Part shown: one piece after another, positions 42,994 to 52,268 of the stretch
Layout of the letters: each line of letters begins with the position of its first letter
How positions within the stretch are numbered: the stretch's first letter is position 1
Assembly: GCA_965249775.1 (NCBI GenBank)
Contig: OZ252253.1
Coordinates: forward strand, 2,852,001-2,916,000
Direction of reading: 5' to 3'
DNA length: 64,000 nucleotides
DNA from: UBA822 sp965249775
GTDB lineage: Bacteria; Gemmatimonadota; Gemmatimonadetes; Longimicrobiales; Gaopeijiaceae
Notes under the pieces: generated by a model
Databases searched by the model: none
What the model was told of the DNA's origin: nothing
What the model saw: only the letters and a program-made list of their open reading frames with translations
Position numbers and translations under genes: made by a program

Positions 42994-43787
42994 TGAAGTG
43001 CCCGAGTTGCGGTGCCGCTGTCGAGGGTGGACGGTTCTGCTCGGACTGTGGTACGGCTCTTGGGAAACCGGAGTGCCCGGGCTGCGGACATAAGCCACCC
43101 GTCGGGGCTCGCTATTGCAATCAGTGTGGGGCCGCGATGGGCGGATCCGCGATGAGTGGTTCGATCCTTCCCGGCGCGCAGGGAAATCGGGCGGTGTGGT
43201 GGACGGGCGGAGCCCTCCTGCTGGGGCTGATCGTGGTGATCGCATATCCATTGTACGGCCCCGATCGTGCTGCTGCGCCCCCGCCGGTCGCTACTGGACC
43301 CGCAGCGGGACCGGCAAGGCGCCCAGCGGGTGTGCCTCCGGACCTGTCTTCGATGACGATGCGTCAGGCGGCCGATGATCTCTTCGATCGTGTGATGAGA
43401 GCAGTGTCCGCGAATAACTCCGCCGAGGTCGTCCAATTCCTGCCGATGGCCCTCCGTGCCTATGAACTGGCCGACCAGGAGGCACCCCTTAACGCCGATG
43501 GGAAATTCCACGAGGTAATGCTTCAGCTGACCGGCGAATTCAACGCGGAAGCTCTGGCCGGCGCGGAGGAGATTCTCTCCGAGCAACCGAACTACCTTCT
43601 CGGCTTGGCCATGGCCGGGGATGCATCACTTGCCCTCGGCGACAGCGCGAGTGCTCGCGCGTATTACCGCCGCTGGCTGGACTCGTATGCAAGCGAGACA
43701 GCCAAGAATCTCCCGGAGTATCAGGAGCACGGGCTGATGTTTCCGGAAATGCAGGCCAGAGCCGAGGCGCTGGGGCGGGACGACTGA
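42993..43787 (+). CDS. Double zinc-ribbon membrane protein with TPR-like domain
   Basis: 264 residues from ATG 42993, which overlaps the upstream stop. Two zinc ribbons open the protein: CPSCGAAVEGGRFCSDCG and CPGCGHKPPVGARYCNQCG. A transmembrane helix follows (VWWTGGALLLGLIVVIAYPLY), then a Pro/Ala linker and a helical region with TPR-like repeats (FNAEALAGAEEILSEQPNYLLGLAMAGDASLALGD). Function is unknown. It probably binds partners at the membrane. The LOG gene starts four bases later. Confidence 0.85.
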   Translation: MKCPSCGAAVEGGRFCSDCGTALGKPECPGCGHKPPVGARYCNQCGAAMGGSAMSGSILPGAQGNRAVWWTGGALLLGLIVVIAYPLYGPDRAAAPPPVATGPAAGPARRPAGVPPDLSSMTMRQAADDLFDRVMRAVSANNSAEVVQFLPMALRAYELADQEAPLNADGKFHEVMLQLTGEFNAEALAGAEEILSEQPNYLLGLAMAGDASLALGDSASARAYYRRWLDSYASETAKNLPEYQEHGLMFPEMQARAEALGRDD

Positions 43788-43790
43788 GAC

Positions 43791-44537
43791 GTGAGCAAAG
43801 ACGACGAAGGGAAAGGGCCGCAGCAAGTCGTCCCGCCGCCCCCCGTCTCGAAGGAAACGGAGGACGAGCGGTTTCTTCAGTCCACTGTCGCCGAGTTGCA
43901 GGAAAGAGGGCTGTTCCGAGGGGGCAAGGAGTCCTGGCGCGTTTTTCGAATCATGGGTGAGTTCGTCGAGGGGTTCGACGAGCTCGGCGCGGTCGGCCCG
44001 TGCGTCTCGGTCTTCGGCTCGGCGCGTTTGACACAGGCCGACCCCGTGTACGACCGCTGCGTGGAGACTGTGCGCCTCCTCGGGGAGGCCGGATACGGGA
44101 TCATCACGGGGGGTGGCCCCGGGATCATGGAGGCGGCGAATCGAGGCGCCCAAGAGGCGGGGAGGCCGTCGGTCGGCTGTAACATCGAATTGCCTTTCGA
44201 GCAGGAGGTGAACGAGTTCATCGATATCAGCATCGACTTCCGGTACTTCTTCGTACGGAAGACGATGTTCGTGAAATATGCGCAGGCCTTCGTCATCTTT
44301 CCGGGAGGATTCGGCACGCTCGACGAGCTTTTCGAAGCGCTGACGCTGATTCAGACCAGGAAAGTGAGGAATTTTCCGGTGGTCATGTTCGATACGACGT
44401 ATTGGGCAGGGCTGATGGATTGGATTCGGGACAAGCTGCTCGAGGAGGGCAAAATCTCGAAGAAGGATCTCGACCGGATCTACGTTACGGACTCACCGGA
44501 GGAAGTCGTCGCCCGCGTCAAGTCATTTCGGCCGTAG
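43791..44537 (+). CDS. LOG family protein (TIGR00730, phosphoribohydrolase-like)
   Basis: 248 residues from GTG 43791. The Rossmann fold has VSVFGSARLTQADPVYD, the nucleotide-binding GGGPGIMEAANRGAQEAG and the conserved PGGFGTLDELFEALTLIQT. LOG proteins release cytokinin-type bases from nucleoside 5'-monophosphates; bacterial members often have general AMP-hydrolysing roles. The first 60 residues are a charged helical extension. It is co-transcribed with the zinc-ribbon gene. Confidence 0.92.
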   Translation: MSKDDEGKGPQQVVPPPPVSKETEDERFLQSTVAELQERGLFRGGKESWRVFRIMGEFVEGFDELGAVGPCVSVFGSARLTQADPVYDRCVETVRLLGEAGYGIITGGGPGIMEAANRGAQEAGRPSVGCNIELPFEQEVNEFIDISIDFRYFFVRKTMFVKYAQAFVIFPGGFGTLDELFEALTLIQTRKVRNFPVVMFDTTYWAGLMDWIRDKLLEEGKISKKDLDRIYVTDSPEEVVARVKSFRP

Positions 44538-44644
44538 CCCTTCCGGCATCGGGCTTGAAAGGGTGCGCGATCAGAGCTTTCTTTAAGGTACGGCCAGGAA
44601 GGCCCAGGGGCCCCTCCTCCGATCATCCCAAAGACAGGTAACAG

Positions 44645-45784
44645 GTGCAGAAGACGCTCATGGAGTCCTCCGGGGGCTATGCCCCTGGTGGTAAGGACAC
44701 CGGTTTCGTCAAGCCCAAAGGGAGCTCGAGCATTCGAGCCCACGAGGGCCTGGAGACGGTGCCCATGCGCGACCGAAAGCCGGAGTGGCTGAAGGTCCGG
44801 TCGCCCGGCGGATCGGAGTATCTTCGGCTCAAGGGCCTGATGAGAAGCCAGGCCCTGCATACGGTGTGTGAGGAGGCGGGCTGTCCCAATATCGGAGAGT
44901 GTTGGGAGGCCGGCACGGCGACCTTCATGATCCTGGGGGACGTCTGCACACGCGCCTGCAAGTATTGCGCGGTGGCGCATGGGCTACCGACGGAATTGGA
45001 CCTCGAGGAGCCCAAACGCGTCGCCGACACTGTGCGCGCCATGGATCTGGAACACGTGGTGATCACGAGCGTGAATCGGGATGAGCTTTCCGACGGCGGC
45101 GCCAGCATCTACGCAGAGACGATCAGCCGCGTCCACGATGCCGTTCCCGGTTGCTCAGTCGAGGTACTCATTCCGGACTTCAAGGGGGACGAAGATGCGC
45201 TCCGGGTCGTCATGGAAGCCAAGCCGGCGATTCTGGGGCACAACCTGGAAACGGTCGAGAGAATTCACCCGGATGTGCGCCCCGGCGGGCGTTATTGGCG
45301 CTCCATCTCCTTTCTCGGAGCGGCCAAGAGGATGGACGCCTCGATTCTTACGAAGACGGGCCTCATTCTCGGGATGGGGGAGGAGGCCGACGAGATCCGT
45401 CAGGCGATGAGCGATCTTCGCGAAGCGGCGGTCGACATCCTCACGTTGGGCCAATACCTGAGGCCGTCGATGCAGCATATTCCGGTCGCGCGCTGGGTGA
45501 CTCCAGCCGAGTTCGCCGAATGGAAACGCGTAGGTGAGCAACACTGCGGATTCAAGCATGTGGAGGCGGGTCCGCTCGTGCGTTCAAGCTATCACGCCAA
45601 GGAGCAGGCCAGGGAAGTCGAGGCCGGCGCACCCGGTAGCATACAGCGGGTTCTGGAGGGCGACATTCCGGCACCTGCGGAGGTATTGCCGGCGCTCGAT
45701 CTGGTTCAGTTGGAGCTCGGGCGTCCGGATCGGTCAGAACAGCGCCCGATCGCCGGTTGGGACGTAGGAGCGCTCCATGGGTGA
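44645..45784 (+). CDS. lipA: Lipoyl synthase
   Basis: Up to 379 residues from GTG 44645; ATG 44660 or ATG 44765 (opening MRDRKPEWLKVRSPGG) are shorter options. The radical-SAM enzyme inserts sulfur into octanoyl groups on lipoyl domains. The N-terminal auxiliary cluster cysteines are in CEEAGCPNIGEC, and the radical-SAM cysteines in CTRACKYCAVAHG. Further: VVITSVNRDELSDGGASIYA, EVLIPDFKGDEDAL, RPGGRYWRSI, KTGLILGMGEEADEI, LGQYLRPSMQHIPVARW, VRSSYHAKEQ. It ends inside the pdhA start (8-base overlap), so it is coupled to the enzyme whose E2 it lipoylates. Confidence 0.93.
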   Translation: MQKTLMESSGGYAPGGKDTGFVKPKGSSSIRAHEGLETVPMRDRKPEWLKVRSPGGSEYLRLKGLMRSQALHTVCEEAGCPNIGECWEAGTATFMILGDVCTRACKYCAVAHGLPTELDLEEPKRVADTVRAMDLEHVVITSVNRDELSDGGASIYAETISRVHDAVPGCSVEVLIPDFKGDEDALRVVMEAKPAILGHNLETVERIHPDVRPGGRYWRSISFLGAAKRMDASILTKTGLILGMGEEADEIRQAMSDLREAAVDILTLGQYLRPSMQHIPVARWVTPAEFAEWKRVGEQHCGFKHVEAGPLVRSSYHAKEQAREVEAGAPGSIQRVLEGDIPAPAEVLPALDLVQLELGRPDRSEQRPIAGWDVGALHG

Positions 45785-46847
45785 GGCTGAAACCGCAGAA
45801 ATCAGTGTTGTGAACGGAGGGCCCGCTCTCGGCGGGTTCTCCCAGAAGAAGCTGCTCGAGCTCCTCAGGGAGATGCTCCTCTATCGGAGATTCGAGGAGA
45901 AGGCCGAAGAAGCATACGCGATCGGAAAGATCGGCGGATTCTGTCACCTCCACATCGGCCAGGAGGGTGCTGCCGCCGGCTGCATTCTGCCCCTCCGTGA
46001 GGACGATTACGTCATCTCGTCGTACCGGTCGCACACGGAGGCTCTCGCGAAGGGGCTCTCCCCCGAGTCCGTGATGTCCGAGCTTTACGGCAAGGCCAGT
46101 GGAAGTTCGGGTGGGTTGGGCGGCTCGATGCACATCTTCGGTGCCGATTCCAGATTCATGGGTGGGCACGGCATCGTAGGGGGCCAGGTCGGACTGGCCT
46201 TGGGCATCGCATGGGCGATCCACTACCGGGGTGGCGATCAAGTTTGTATGTGTTTCCTCGGCGATGCCGCTGTCAACCAGGGGGCGTTCCATGAGTCCAT
46301 GAACATGGCCGCCATCTGGAATCTCCCCGTGATCTATGTCGTCGAGAACAATGCGTACGGCATGGGCACGAAGTTCACCCGGATGTCCGACACCGAGATG
46401 GTGCAGAAAGCGGCTTCGCACGGTGTCCCTGCGACAGTGGTCGACGGCGAGGATGTCATGGCCACTTATACCCACTTCGAAGGCCTCATCGAGAGTGTGC
46501 GACAAGGCCAGGGCCCGCAGTTCGTAGACGTAAACGTGTACCGGTTCAAGGGCCATTCAATGTCCGATCCGGTGTCCGGCACGTATCGGTCGAAGGAGGA
46601 GGTCGAACACCAGACCGAGAACGCGGATCCGATCTGCATTCTCCGCGATCGGATGTTCTCGGCGGACCTCCTCACGGAGCAGGAGCTCGAGGCGATCGAT
46701 CGCGAAGTAAGGGGCATCGTGGACGCCGCGGTCGAGTTTGCCGAGGCCGCCCCCGAGCCCGAGGTCGATACGCTCTACGAAAGCGTGTACTCCGAAATCA
46801 ATCCTCATGGACGTCTCTTTTTCGACGGGCGGGGAAAGCAGGGGTGA
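45777..46847 (+). CDS. pdhA: Pyruvate dehydrogenase E1 component, alpha subunit
   Basis: 356 residues. The thiamine-diphosphate E1 alpha: LREMLLYRRFEEKAEEAYAIGKIGGFCHLHIGQEG, the GSMHIF segment, and the ThDP motif GDAAVNQGAFHESMNMAAIWNLPVIYVVENN. PDH decarboxylates pyruvate and transfers the acetyl group to lipoyl-E2. The phosphorylation-loop-like region YRFKGHSMSDPVSGTYRS is present. The substrate could be a branched 2-oxo acid instead, but this sequence pattern is typical of pyruvate. pdhB overlaps its stop by four bases. Confidence 0.95.
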   Translation: MGEAETAEISVVNGGPALGGFSQKKLLELLREMLLYRRFEEKAEEAYAIGKIGGFCHLHIGQEGAAAGCILPLREDDYVISSYRSHTEALAKGLSPESVMSELYGKASGSSGGLGGSMHIFGADSRFMGGHGIVGGQVGLALGIAWAIHYRGGDQVCMCFLGDAAVNQGAFHESMNMAAIWNLPVIYVVENNAYGMGTKFTRMSDTEMVQKAASHGVPATVVDGEDVMATYTHFEGLIESVRQGQGPQFVDVNVYRFKGHSMSDPVSGTYRSKEEVEHQTENADPICILRDRMFSADLLTEQELEAIDREVRGIVDAAVEFAEAAPEPEVDTLYESVYSEINPHGRLFFDGRGKQG

Positions 46848-47827
46848 TGGCGGAGCTCACCTACAGGGACGCCCTCAATCAGGCGCTCGTCGAAGAGTTG
46901 GAGCGGGACGAATCAGTCTTCCTGTTGGGCGAAGAGGTCGCCGAGTATGACGGGGCGTACAAGGTGTCGAAGGGCCTCCTCGATCGGTTCGGCGACAAGC
47001 GGATCAAGGACACGCCGATCAGCGAGCTCGGTTTCGCGGGATTGGGGGTCGGGTCGGCGATGGTCGGCCTTCGGCCGATCGTGGAATTCATGACCTTCAA
47101 CTTTTCGATTCTCGCCCTGGATCAGGTGATCAACAGCGCGTCGAAAATGCTCAGCATGAGCGGCGGCCAGATCGCCATTCCCATAGTGTTTCGTGGCCCG
47201 TCGGGGGCGGCGCTCCAACTCGGGGCCCAGCACTCACAGGCTTGCGAGACGTGGTATCTCCACGCTCCCGGGATCAAGGTCGTAACGCCCGCGACGCCGG
47301 CCGACGCCAAGGGCCTACTCAAGGCCGCGATCCGGGACGATGACCCGGTCGCCTTCATGGAGGGCGAGCTGCTCTACAACCTGAAGGGTGAGGTGCCGGA
47401 CGATGACGACTTCGTCATCCCCCTGGGCTTGGCGGACCTGAAACGAGAGGGCGGTGACGTCTCGATCATCACCCACGGAACGATGGCCCACGTAGCCCTC
47501 CGGGCCGCGGGAGCACTGGCCAAGGAATCCATCGAGGCAGACGTGCTGGACCTGCGCTCGCTGCGTCCTCTCGACGTATCAGCAATTCTGGCGACCGTCG
47601 CGAAGACGAACCGGGCCATCTATCTGGAAGAAGGCTGGCCTTACGTTGGCGTAGGGGCCCAGATCGTATCGATCATCATGGAAGAAGCCTTTGACGATCT
47701 CGATGCGCCCGTACTCCGGGTGACCCAAGCCGATATCCCACTTCCTTACAACAAGAAACTCGAGGCCTGGGCCAAGCCTGGTGTGGCCCGTGTGGTCGAG
47801 GCCTGTAAGAAGGTCCTGTATGTCTAA
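46844..47827 (+). CDS. pdhB: Pyruvate dehydrogenase E1 component, beta subunit
   Basis: 327 residues. E1 beta typical segments: TYRDALNQALVEELERDESVFLLGEEVAEYDGAYKVSKGL, TPISELGFAGLGVGSAMVGLRPIVEFMTFNF, RGPSGAALQLGAQHSQ, and PGIKVVTPATPADAKGLLKAAIRDDDPVAFMEGELLY. It forms the alpha2beta2 tetramer with PdhA. Length is normal. It is followed by 78 bases and then the E2 gene. Confidence 0.95.
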   Translation: MMAELTYRDALNQALVEELERDESVFLLGEEVAEYDGAYKVSKGLLDRFGDKRIKDTPISELGFAGLGVGSAMVGLRPIVEFMTFNFSILALDQVINSASKMLSMSGGQIAIPIVFRGPSGAALQLGAQHSQACETWYLHAPGIKVVTPATPADAKGLLKAAIRDDDPVAFMEGELLYNLKGEVPDDDDFVIPLGLADLKREGGDVSIITHGTMAHVALRAAGALAKESIEADVLDLRSLRPLDVSAILATVAKTNRAIYLEEGWPYVGVGAQIVSIIMEEAFDDLDAPVLRVTQADIPLPYNKKLEAWAKPGVARVVEACKKVLYV

Positions 47828-47905
47828 CGCGCATGCTGTGGCTCGCCCCTCTCAGGCTGGTCCCTCTCAGCGTTTCGGCTCACTCCTGTGACAGGCCGCT
47901 AGGGT

Positions 47906-49204
47906 ATGGCAACCAAGGTTCACATGGAGGCTCTGTCCCCGACCATGGAAGAAGGGCAGGTCGTAAAGTGGCTTCGGTCCGAAGGGGATGGCGTCACATC
48001 AGGCGACGTCATCGCGGAGATCGAGACCGACAAGGCCACGATGGAGTTGACGGCCAGGGGAGACGGAGTCCTACGCGCCATCCTGGTCGCTGAAGGCGAC
48101 ACAGCCCCGGTCGGTGAAGTGATCGCGCTTATCGGGACCGCCGACGAGGACATTTCGGAGCTCCAAGCGGCGGCACTTGCCGCGTCGGAAGGGAACGGGG
48201 CGGGACTGGCCGCCGTCGAGAGTGCCGCCGCCGGTGCCGAGGTCGCCTCGGGGACCGACACGGCTGCTGTGGAGATTCCAGCGTCGGGCTCGGACGGAGA
48301 AGTCGATGGCCGGATCAAGGCCTCGCCGCTCGCCCGTCGCTTGGCCGCCGAGTCCGGCGTCGAGCTGTCTGATGTGTCCGGATCCGGCCCGGCCGGGCGT
48401 ATCGTGAAGCGGGACATCGAGACGGCGATCGCCGGCGGGACCGCTGCCCCGATTTCGACCGCACCGATTGCGGCCGCGCCGATTTCGGCGGCACCAGCGC
48501 TCATCCCTTCCGGCCCCGAGTTCGAAGACGTTCCGCTCTCGCAGATGCGCAAAACCATTGCCCGGCGTCTCACCGAATCGCTCGGCCCTGTGCCCCACTT
48601 TTTCCTGACGATCGAGGTGGATATGGGGCGGGCGATCGAGGCTCGCCGCACGATCAACGACATGCTCGAGCGCGAGGGCCGTAAGATCTCCCTGAATGAT
48701 CTGATCATTCGGGCCACGGCAGCGGCGCTCAAGCGCCACCCGGCCTGTAACGCACACTGGTTCGGCGACGGGGTCCGGCTGTTCAACCGCGTGCATATCG
48801 GCGTGGCCGTGGCGATAGAGGATGGCCTCATCACGCCCGTCATCCGGGACGCCGACCTGAAGGGCGTTGCCCACATCGGTGCCGAGGTCCGGGAGTTGGC
48901 CGGAAGGGCCAGGGAGAAGAAGCTCCAGCCGGACGAGTATACCGGAGCCACGTTCTCGATATCCAACCTGGGAATGTTCGGCATCCACGAGTTCACCGCG
49001 GTGATCAATCCGCCCGAGGCCGGCATTCTGGCGATCGGCGGTGTGGAGGAGGTTCCAGTGGTCGAGGCGGGTGAGGTGGTCGTTCGCAACCGTATGAAGA
49101 TCACGATGAGTTGCGATCACCGCGTGATCGACGGAGCACTCGGGGCCCAGTTCCTCGCCACCCTGAAGGGGATGCTCGAGGAGCCGGCGGCGATCCTTGT
49201 CTGA
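47906..49204 (+). CDS. Pyruvate dehydrogenase E2 component, dihydrolipoamide acetyltransferase
   Basis: 432 residues. One lipoyl domain (1-80) with the lipoylated lysine in EIETDKATME, a linker, a peripheral subunit-binding domain (ASPLARRLAAESGVELSDVSGSGPAGRIVKRDIE), an Ala/Pro/Ile linker with repeats of API, then the catalytic domain with the active-site His in MSCDHRVIDGALGAQFLATLK. It forms the complex core. The linker repeats (AAPISTAPIAAAPIS) are usual for E2. E3 is at 52269. Confidence 0.95.
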   Translation: MATKVHMEALSPTMEEGQVVKWLRSEGDGVTSGDVIAEIETDKATMELTARGDGVLRAILVAEGDTAPVGEVIALIGTADEDISELQAAALAASEGNGAGLAAVESAAAGAEVASGTDTAAVEIPASGSDGEVDGRIKASPLARRLAAESGVELSDVSGSGPAGRIVKRDIETAIAGGTAAPISTAPIAAAPISAAPALIPSGPEFEDVPLSQMRKTIARRLTESLGPVPHFFLTIEVDMGRAIEARRTINDMLEREGRKISLNDLIIRATAAALKRHPACNAHWFGDGVRLFNRVHIGVAVAIEDGLITPVIRDADLKGVAHIGAEVRELAGRAREKKLQPDEYTGATFSISNLGMFGIHEFTAVINPPEAGILAIGGVEEVPVVEAGEVVVRNRMKITMSCDHRVIDGALGAQFLATLKGMLEEPAAILV

Positions 49205-49318
49205 CGGCTGCGGCTCCAGACTTCCTCCTGCCCTGCGGTCTCGCGCTTCTGTTCCCTCGCCTGTCCCTGAGCAGCCCTCGGCTCCCCAACTTTCTGGGGG
49301 CCGTGCGGCGAGCGCGTC

Positions 49319-49363
49319 CCAACCTTAGGTTGCCTCGGCCGGATGAGTCCGGCTGAAGGTTGG
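49319..49363. terminator. Two-level hairpin between E2 and the transporter gene
   Basis: Outer arms CCAACCTT/AAGGTTGG (49319-49326, 49356-49363) enclose an inner stem GCCGGA-TGAG-TCCGGC (49338-49353). There is no T run, so it may be a regulatory or processing structure rather than a classical terminator. Confidence 0.45.
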
Positions 49364-49373
49364 TTCCCCCTCA

Positions 49374-50825
49374 ATGCAAGGACAGGAGCGGGTGCCGGAT
49401 ACCGTATCACGAATCCTGAACATCAAGAAGGAGGAGCGGCCGCTCGCTCTTTTGTCGGCTGCCTACTTCTTCTGCATCCTGTGCGGTTACTTTTTTCTCC
49501 GTCCGGTGCGAGACGCGATGGGGGTCGCCAGGGGGATGGACGAGCTCCGTTGGCTCTTCGTGGGGACGGCGGTGGTATCTCTGTTGTTCGTGCTCGCGTT
49601 CGGTGGGGTCGTGGCCAGAACGAACCGCCGCCGGTTCATCCCGATCGGCTACCTGTTCGTGATCGTGTGCCTGATCGTGTTTTCGGGGATGCTGATCGCC
49701 GACGGAGCCGCCGGGGGGGGACTCATTGGCACGGATACCGAGACCGATGTGGCCCGGTATGTGGGCTACACCTTCTTCGTCTGGCTCAGCACAGCCAACC
49801 TGTTCGTGACCAGCGTCTTCTGGGCGTTCATGGTGGACATCTTCGACGTGCGGCAGGGCAAGAGGTTGTTCGCCTTCATCGGCATCGGAGGCACCTTAGG
49901 GGCGCTGGTCGGCGGCTGGGCGACGAACGTCATCAGCGGTATGACCGACTCGGTCTACCTCCCCGCGGGGCTCATGCTGACGGGGGCCGCATTCTTCGGG
50001 TTGGCCATCGTGGTAATGCTCATGTTGGACCGCCTGACTCTGGGCTCTGAGCATTCGCGGACTCAGAGCGCCGACGAAGCGGCCATCCGAAGAGCCGACG
50101 AGGCGGCCATCCGACGCAACCAGGGGGCTGTCGGTGGGGGAACGGCGGGCCTGGAGAAGATCGGCGGGACCTTCTGGGATGGTGCGCAGGCCGTTGCGCG
50201 CTCGCCATACCTGCTGGGCATCGGTGCCTACATCGTGCTGATGGCCATCTCGAATACGCTGATCTACTTCACGCAGGCCAACATCATCCTCGACAACACG
50301 GACACGTTCAACGAGCTCGTAGCGGGCTTCGCCCAATTGGACGCCCTCGCCCAGGTCGCTACACTTTTCGTCCAGATTTTTGTGACGACGCATGTGATCA
50401 AGCGTATCGGTGTGGGCTGGACGCTTGTCATTTTGCCCCTTGTGACCATGGCAGGCTTCGCGGTGCTTTCGGCCTGGACCACCTTCGGTGTCATGGCGGT
50501 CTTCCAGGCGGTGCATCGCGCTACTCGGTACGCTGTTTCGAGGCCTGCGCGGGAGACCTTGTGGAGCGTCGTCTCACCGTCGGAGAAGTACAAGGCGAAG
50601 CCGTTCGTGGATGTGTTCCTCTATCGTGGCGGTGATGTGGCGGGGACGGGAGTGGATGGCATGTTCGCTGCCATGGGACTGGCGTTGGCTTGGGTTGCAG
50701 CTGCAACCGTGCCCGTGGCGGGCGTCTGGGCCGTGCTTTGTCTGGCCCTGGGGCGCGCGCAACAAACGAGGGACACGGCAAAGCCGGAATCCGAGCCTGA
50801 ACCGGAGCCCGCGAGCGTAGGATAA
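49374..50825 (+). CDS. NTT/MFS-type membrane transporter
   Basis: 483 residues; a GTG at 49392 with AAGGA nine bases upstream is an alternative start. About 12 hydrophobic segments: AAYFFCILCGYFFLRPVRDAMG, VGTAVVSLLFVLAFGGVV, VGYTFFVWLSTANLFVTSVFWAFMVDIFDVRQGKRLFAFIGIGGTLGALVGG. This is the pattern of proteins annotated as nucleotide (NTP/NDP) exchange-like transporters or general MFS members in free-living bacteria. Substrate unknown. The central loop repeats ADEAAIRR. It lies within the pdh region but has no clear link to it. Confidence 0.8.
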   Translation: MQGQERVPDTVSRILNIKKEERPLALLSAAYFFCILCGYFFLRPVRDAMGVARGMDELRWLFVGTAVVSLLFVLAFGGVVARTNRRRFIPIGYLFVIVCLIVFSGMLIADGAAGGGLIGTDTETDVARYVGYTFFVWLSTANLFVTSVFWAFMVDIFDVRQGKRLFAFIGIGGTLGALVGGWATNVISGMTDSVYLPAGLMLTGAAFFGLAIVVMLMLDRLTLGSEHSRTQSADEAAIRRADEAAIRRNQGAVGGGTAGLEKIGGTFWDGAQAVARSPYLLGIGAYIVLMAISNTLIYFTQANIILDNTDTFNELVAGFAQLDALAQVATLFVQIFVTTHVIKRIGVGWTLVILPLVTMAGFAVLSAWTTFGVMAVFQAVHRATRYAVSRPARETLWSVVSPSEKYKAKPFVDVFLYRGGDVAGTGVDGMFAAMGLALAWVAAATVPVAGVWAVLCLALGRAQQTRDTAKPESEPEPEPASVG

Positions 50826-50867
50826 CCACGGACCCGTGCCCGCCCGTGTTAGGCGCGGGGGTTCCTC

Positions 50868-51392
50868 TTAGAACCCTCCTCCTCCACCGCCCCCGAAGCC
50901 GCCTCCGCTGGAACCCCCACCCCCGCTGAAGCCTGAACCACCGCTGCTTCGCGGCTGCAACGGCGAGGTCCACGATGGAGGCCGTGATGTCACGCATGTG
51001 GGGACTGTTGTCGATCAGCGTGCCAATCTCCGCCGGTGTCATGCCATCGGGCGGCTTGTACTGAGGTGTGACGGACAAACGCGACGGATCCCGACCACGT
51101 GCGTTCCAGAGGCGATACATGACGATCAGGGTCACGATGGGCACGAGGAAGATCCAATTGGCGCTAAAGAAGCGCACAGTCGTGACGTAGGACGCGGGGC
51201 GGGCGATGACACCGGGAGCCCACGCCATCGAAAAGGTCATACCCTCCCGCGCTCCGAGGGACTGGCTCGTCACAAAATAGAATTCTGATTCTATTTCAGT
51301 GGCCGTGGCGTCATTACTGGTCGAACCGAGGGCGCACCGAAGAGGAGTAGCGCGGATAAGAGATCGAGAGCTCTGAATCGTCGTCGGGTCAT
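50868..51392 (-). pseudogene. Decayed DUF2207 membrane protein gene, partner of lemA
   Basis: Three pieces of one DUF2207 protein remain in order on the minus strand. From ATG 51392, with GGGAGG upstream, a signal-peptide-like start (MTRRRFRALDLLSALLLFGA) soon hits a stop. In another frame follow FVTSQSLGAREGMTFSMAW, a membrane helix (SANWIFLVPIVTLIVMYRLW), NARGRDP and YKPPDGMTPAEIGTLID. The reading then changes frame again to the glycine-rich tail (SSGGSGFSGGGG to GGGGGGF, stop 50868-50870). Most of the extracellular and the cytoplasmic middle portions are gone. Intact relatives usually have about 600 residues and lie beside lemA, as here. Confidence 0.8.
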
Positions 51393-51442
51393 CGTCAGGT
51401 GACCTCCCACGAGGAATGAGCTTTAGGAGGGTGATCACCCTC

Positions 51443-52003
51443 CTAGGAGGCACCACCGTCGCTGAAGCTCACGTTGGGCACGGCCCTTTCGTCCTCTGGC
51501 ACCTCGAAGAACTCCCGCTCACGAAAGTTGAAGCCATTGGCAATTATGTTAGACGGCACCTGACTGATCCTGGTGTTGAAATCTCGCACGACCGCGTTGT
51601 AATACCGCCTCGCGTTCTGGATCGAGTCCTCTAGGTTGACGAGCGTGTTCTCGAGGTTTCCGAAGCCGACGGACGCCTTGAGTTCGGGATAAGCCTCGAC
51701 GAGCGCGAACATCGACTTGAGGGCTCCAGTGAGCATGCCTTCGGCCTGACCCTTCTCTACCGGAGTTTGGGCTGTCATCGCCGGAGATCGCGCCGAGACT
51801 ACTGCCTCGAAGGTTTTCTGCTCATGAGCCGCATATCCCTTTACGGTCTCGACCACGTTGGGGATGAGGTCATGGCGACGCTTGAGGTGGACGTCGATGT
51901 CGGCCCAGGCCGCATCCGCCTGCTCCCGCAGCTTGACCAGCTGGTTGTAGAGACCGATCCCAGCCGTGAAGACCGCGGCAACGGCGAGCAATGTCCATAA
52001 CAT
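51443..52003 (-). CDS. lemA: LemA family protein
   Basis: 186 residues from ATG 52003, with GGAGG upstream; the frame to 52093 is too long. A membrane helix (LLAVAAVFTAGIGLYNQLVKL) leads to the LemA helical bundle: ADAAWADIDVHLKRRHDLIPNVVETVKGYAAHEQKTFEAVVSAR, YPELKASVGFGNLENTLVNLEDSIQNARRYYNAVVRDFNTRI, ending FREREFFEVPEDERAVPNVSF. LemA usually works with a neighbouring DUF2207 or TPM-domain protein at the membrane; here that gene is decayed. Confidence 0.93.
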   Translation of the reverse strand: MLWTLLAVAAVFTAGIGLYNQLVKLREQADAAWADIDVHLKRRHDLIPNVVETVKGYAAHEQKTFEAVVSARSPAMTAQTPVEKGQAEGMLTGALKSMFALVEAYPELKASVGFGNLENTLVNLEDSIQNARRYYNAVVRDFNTRISQVPSNIIANGFNFREREFFEVPEDERAVPNVSFSDGGAS

Positions 52004-52268
52004 GTGAAACCTCCGACTCAGCCGGAAAACAGATGGCATAAGCCTTAGTTTACGATAGGCACAGGCCCCTCCCGAAGTAAATGAATTTCGCATCGCCCTC
52101 GGGGTACTTCCGTCCTGGTCTTCGGGCCCTCTCCCGAGGGTTTACCAGCCTTTGCGCCCCATCTAAGTTGCGGAGCCACGCCCGGAACCGAGCCGGGTCC
52201 CTGGGGTGGGACATCTCACTCTCCGCGCGCTCCTTTGCGAACGGACCGCTTTCGAAAGAGGTAAGGCA

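Noticed and set aside
47828..47905. A small gene between pdhB and the E2 gene
   Set aside because: The 78 bases contain only short direct repeats of CCCTCTCAG and no start with a ribosome binding site.
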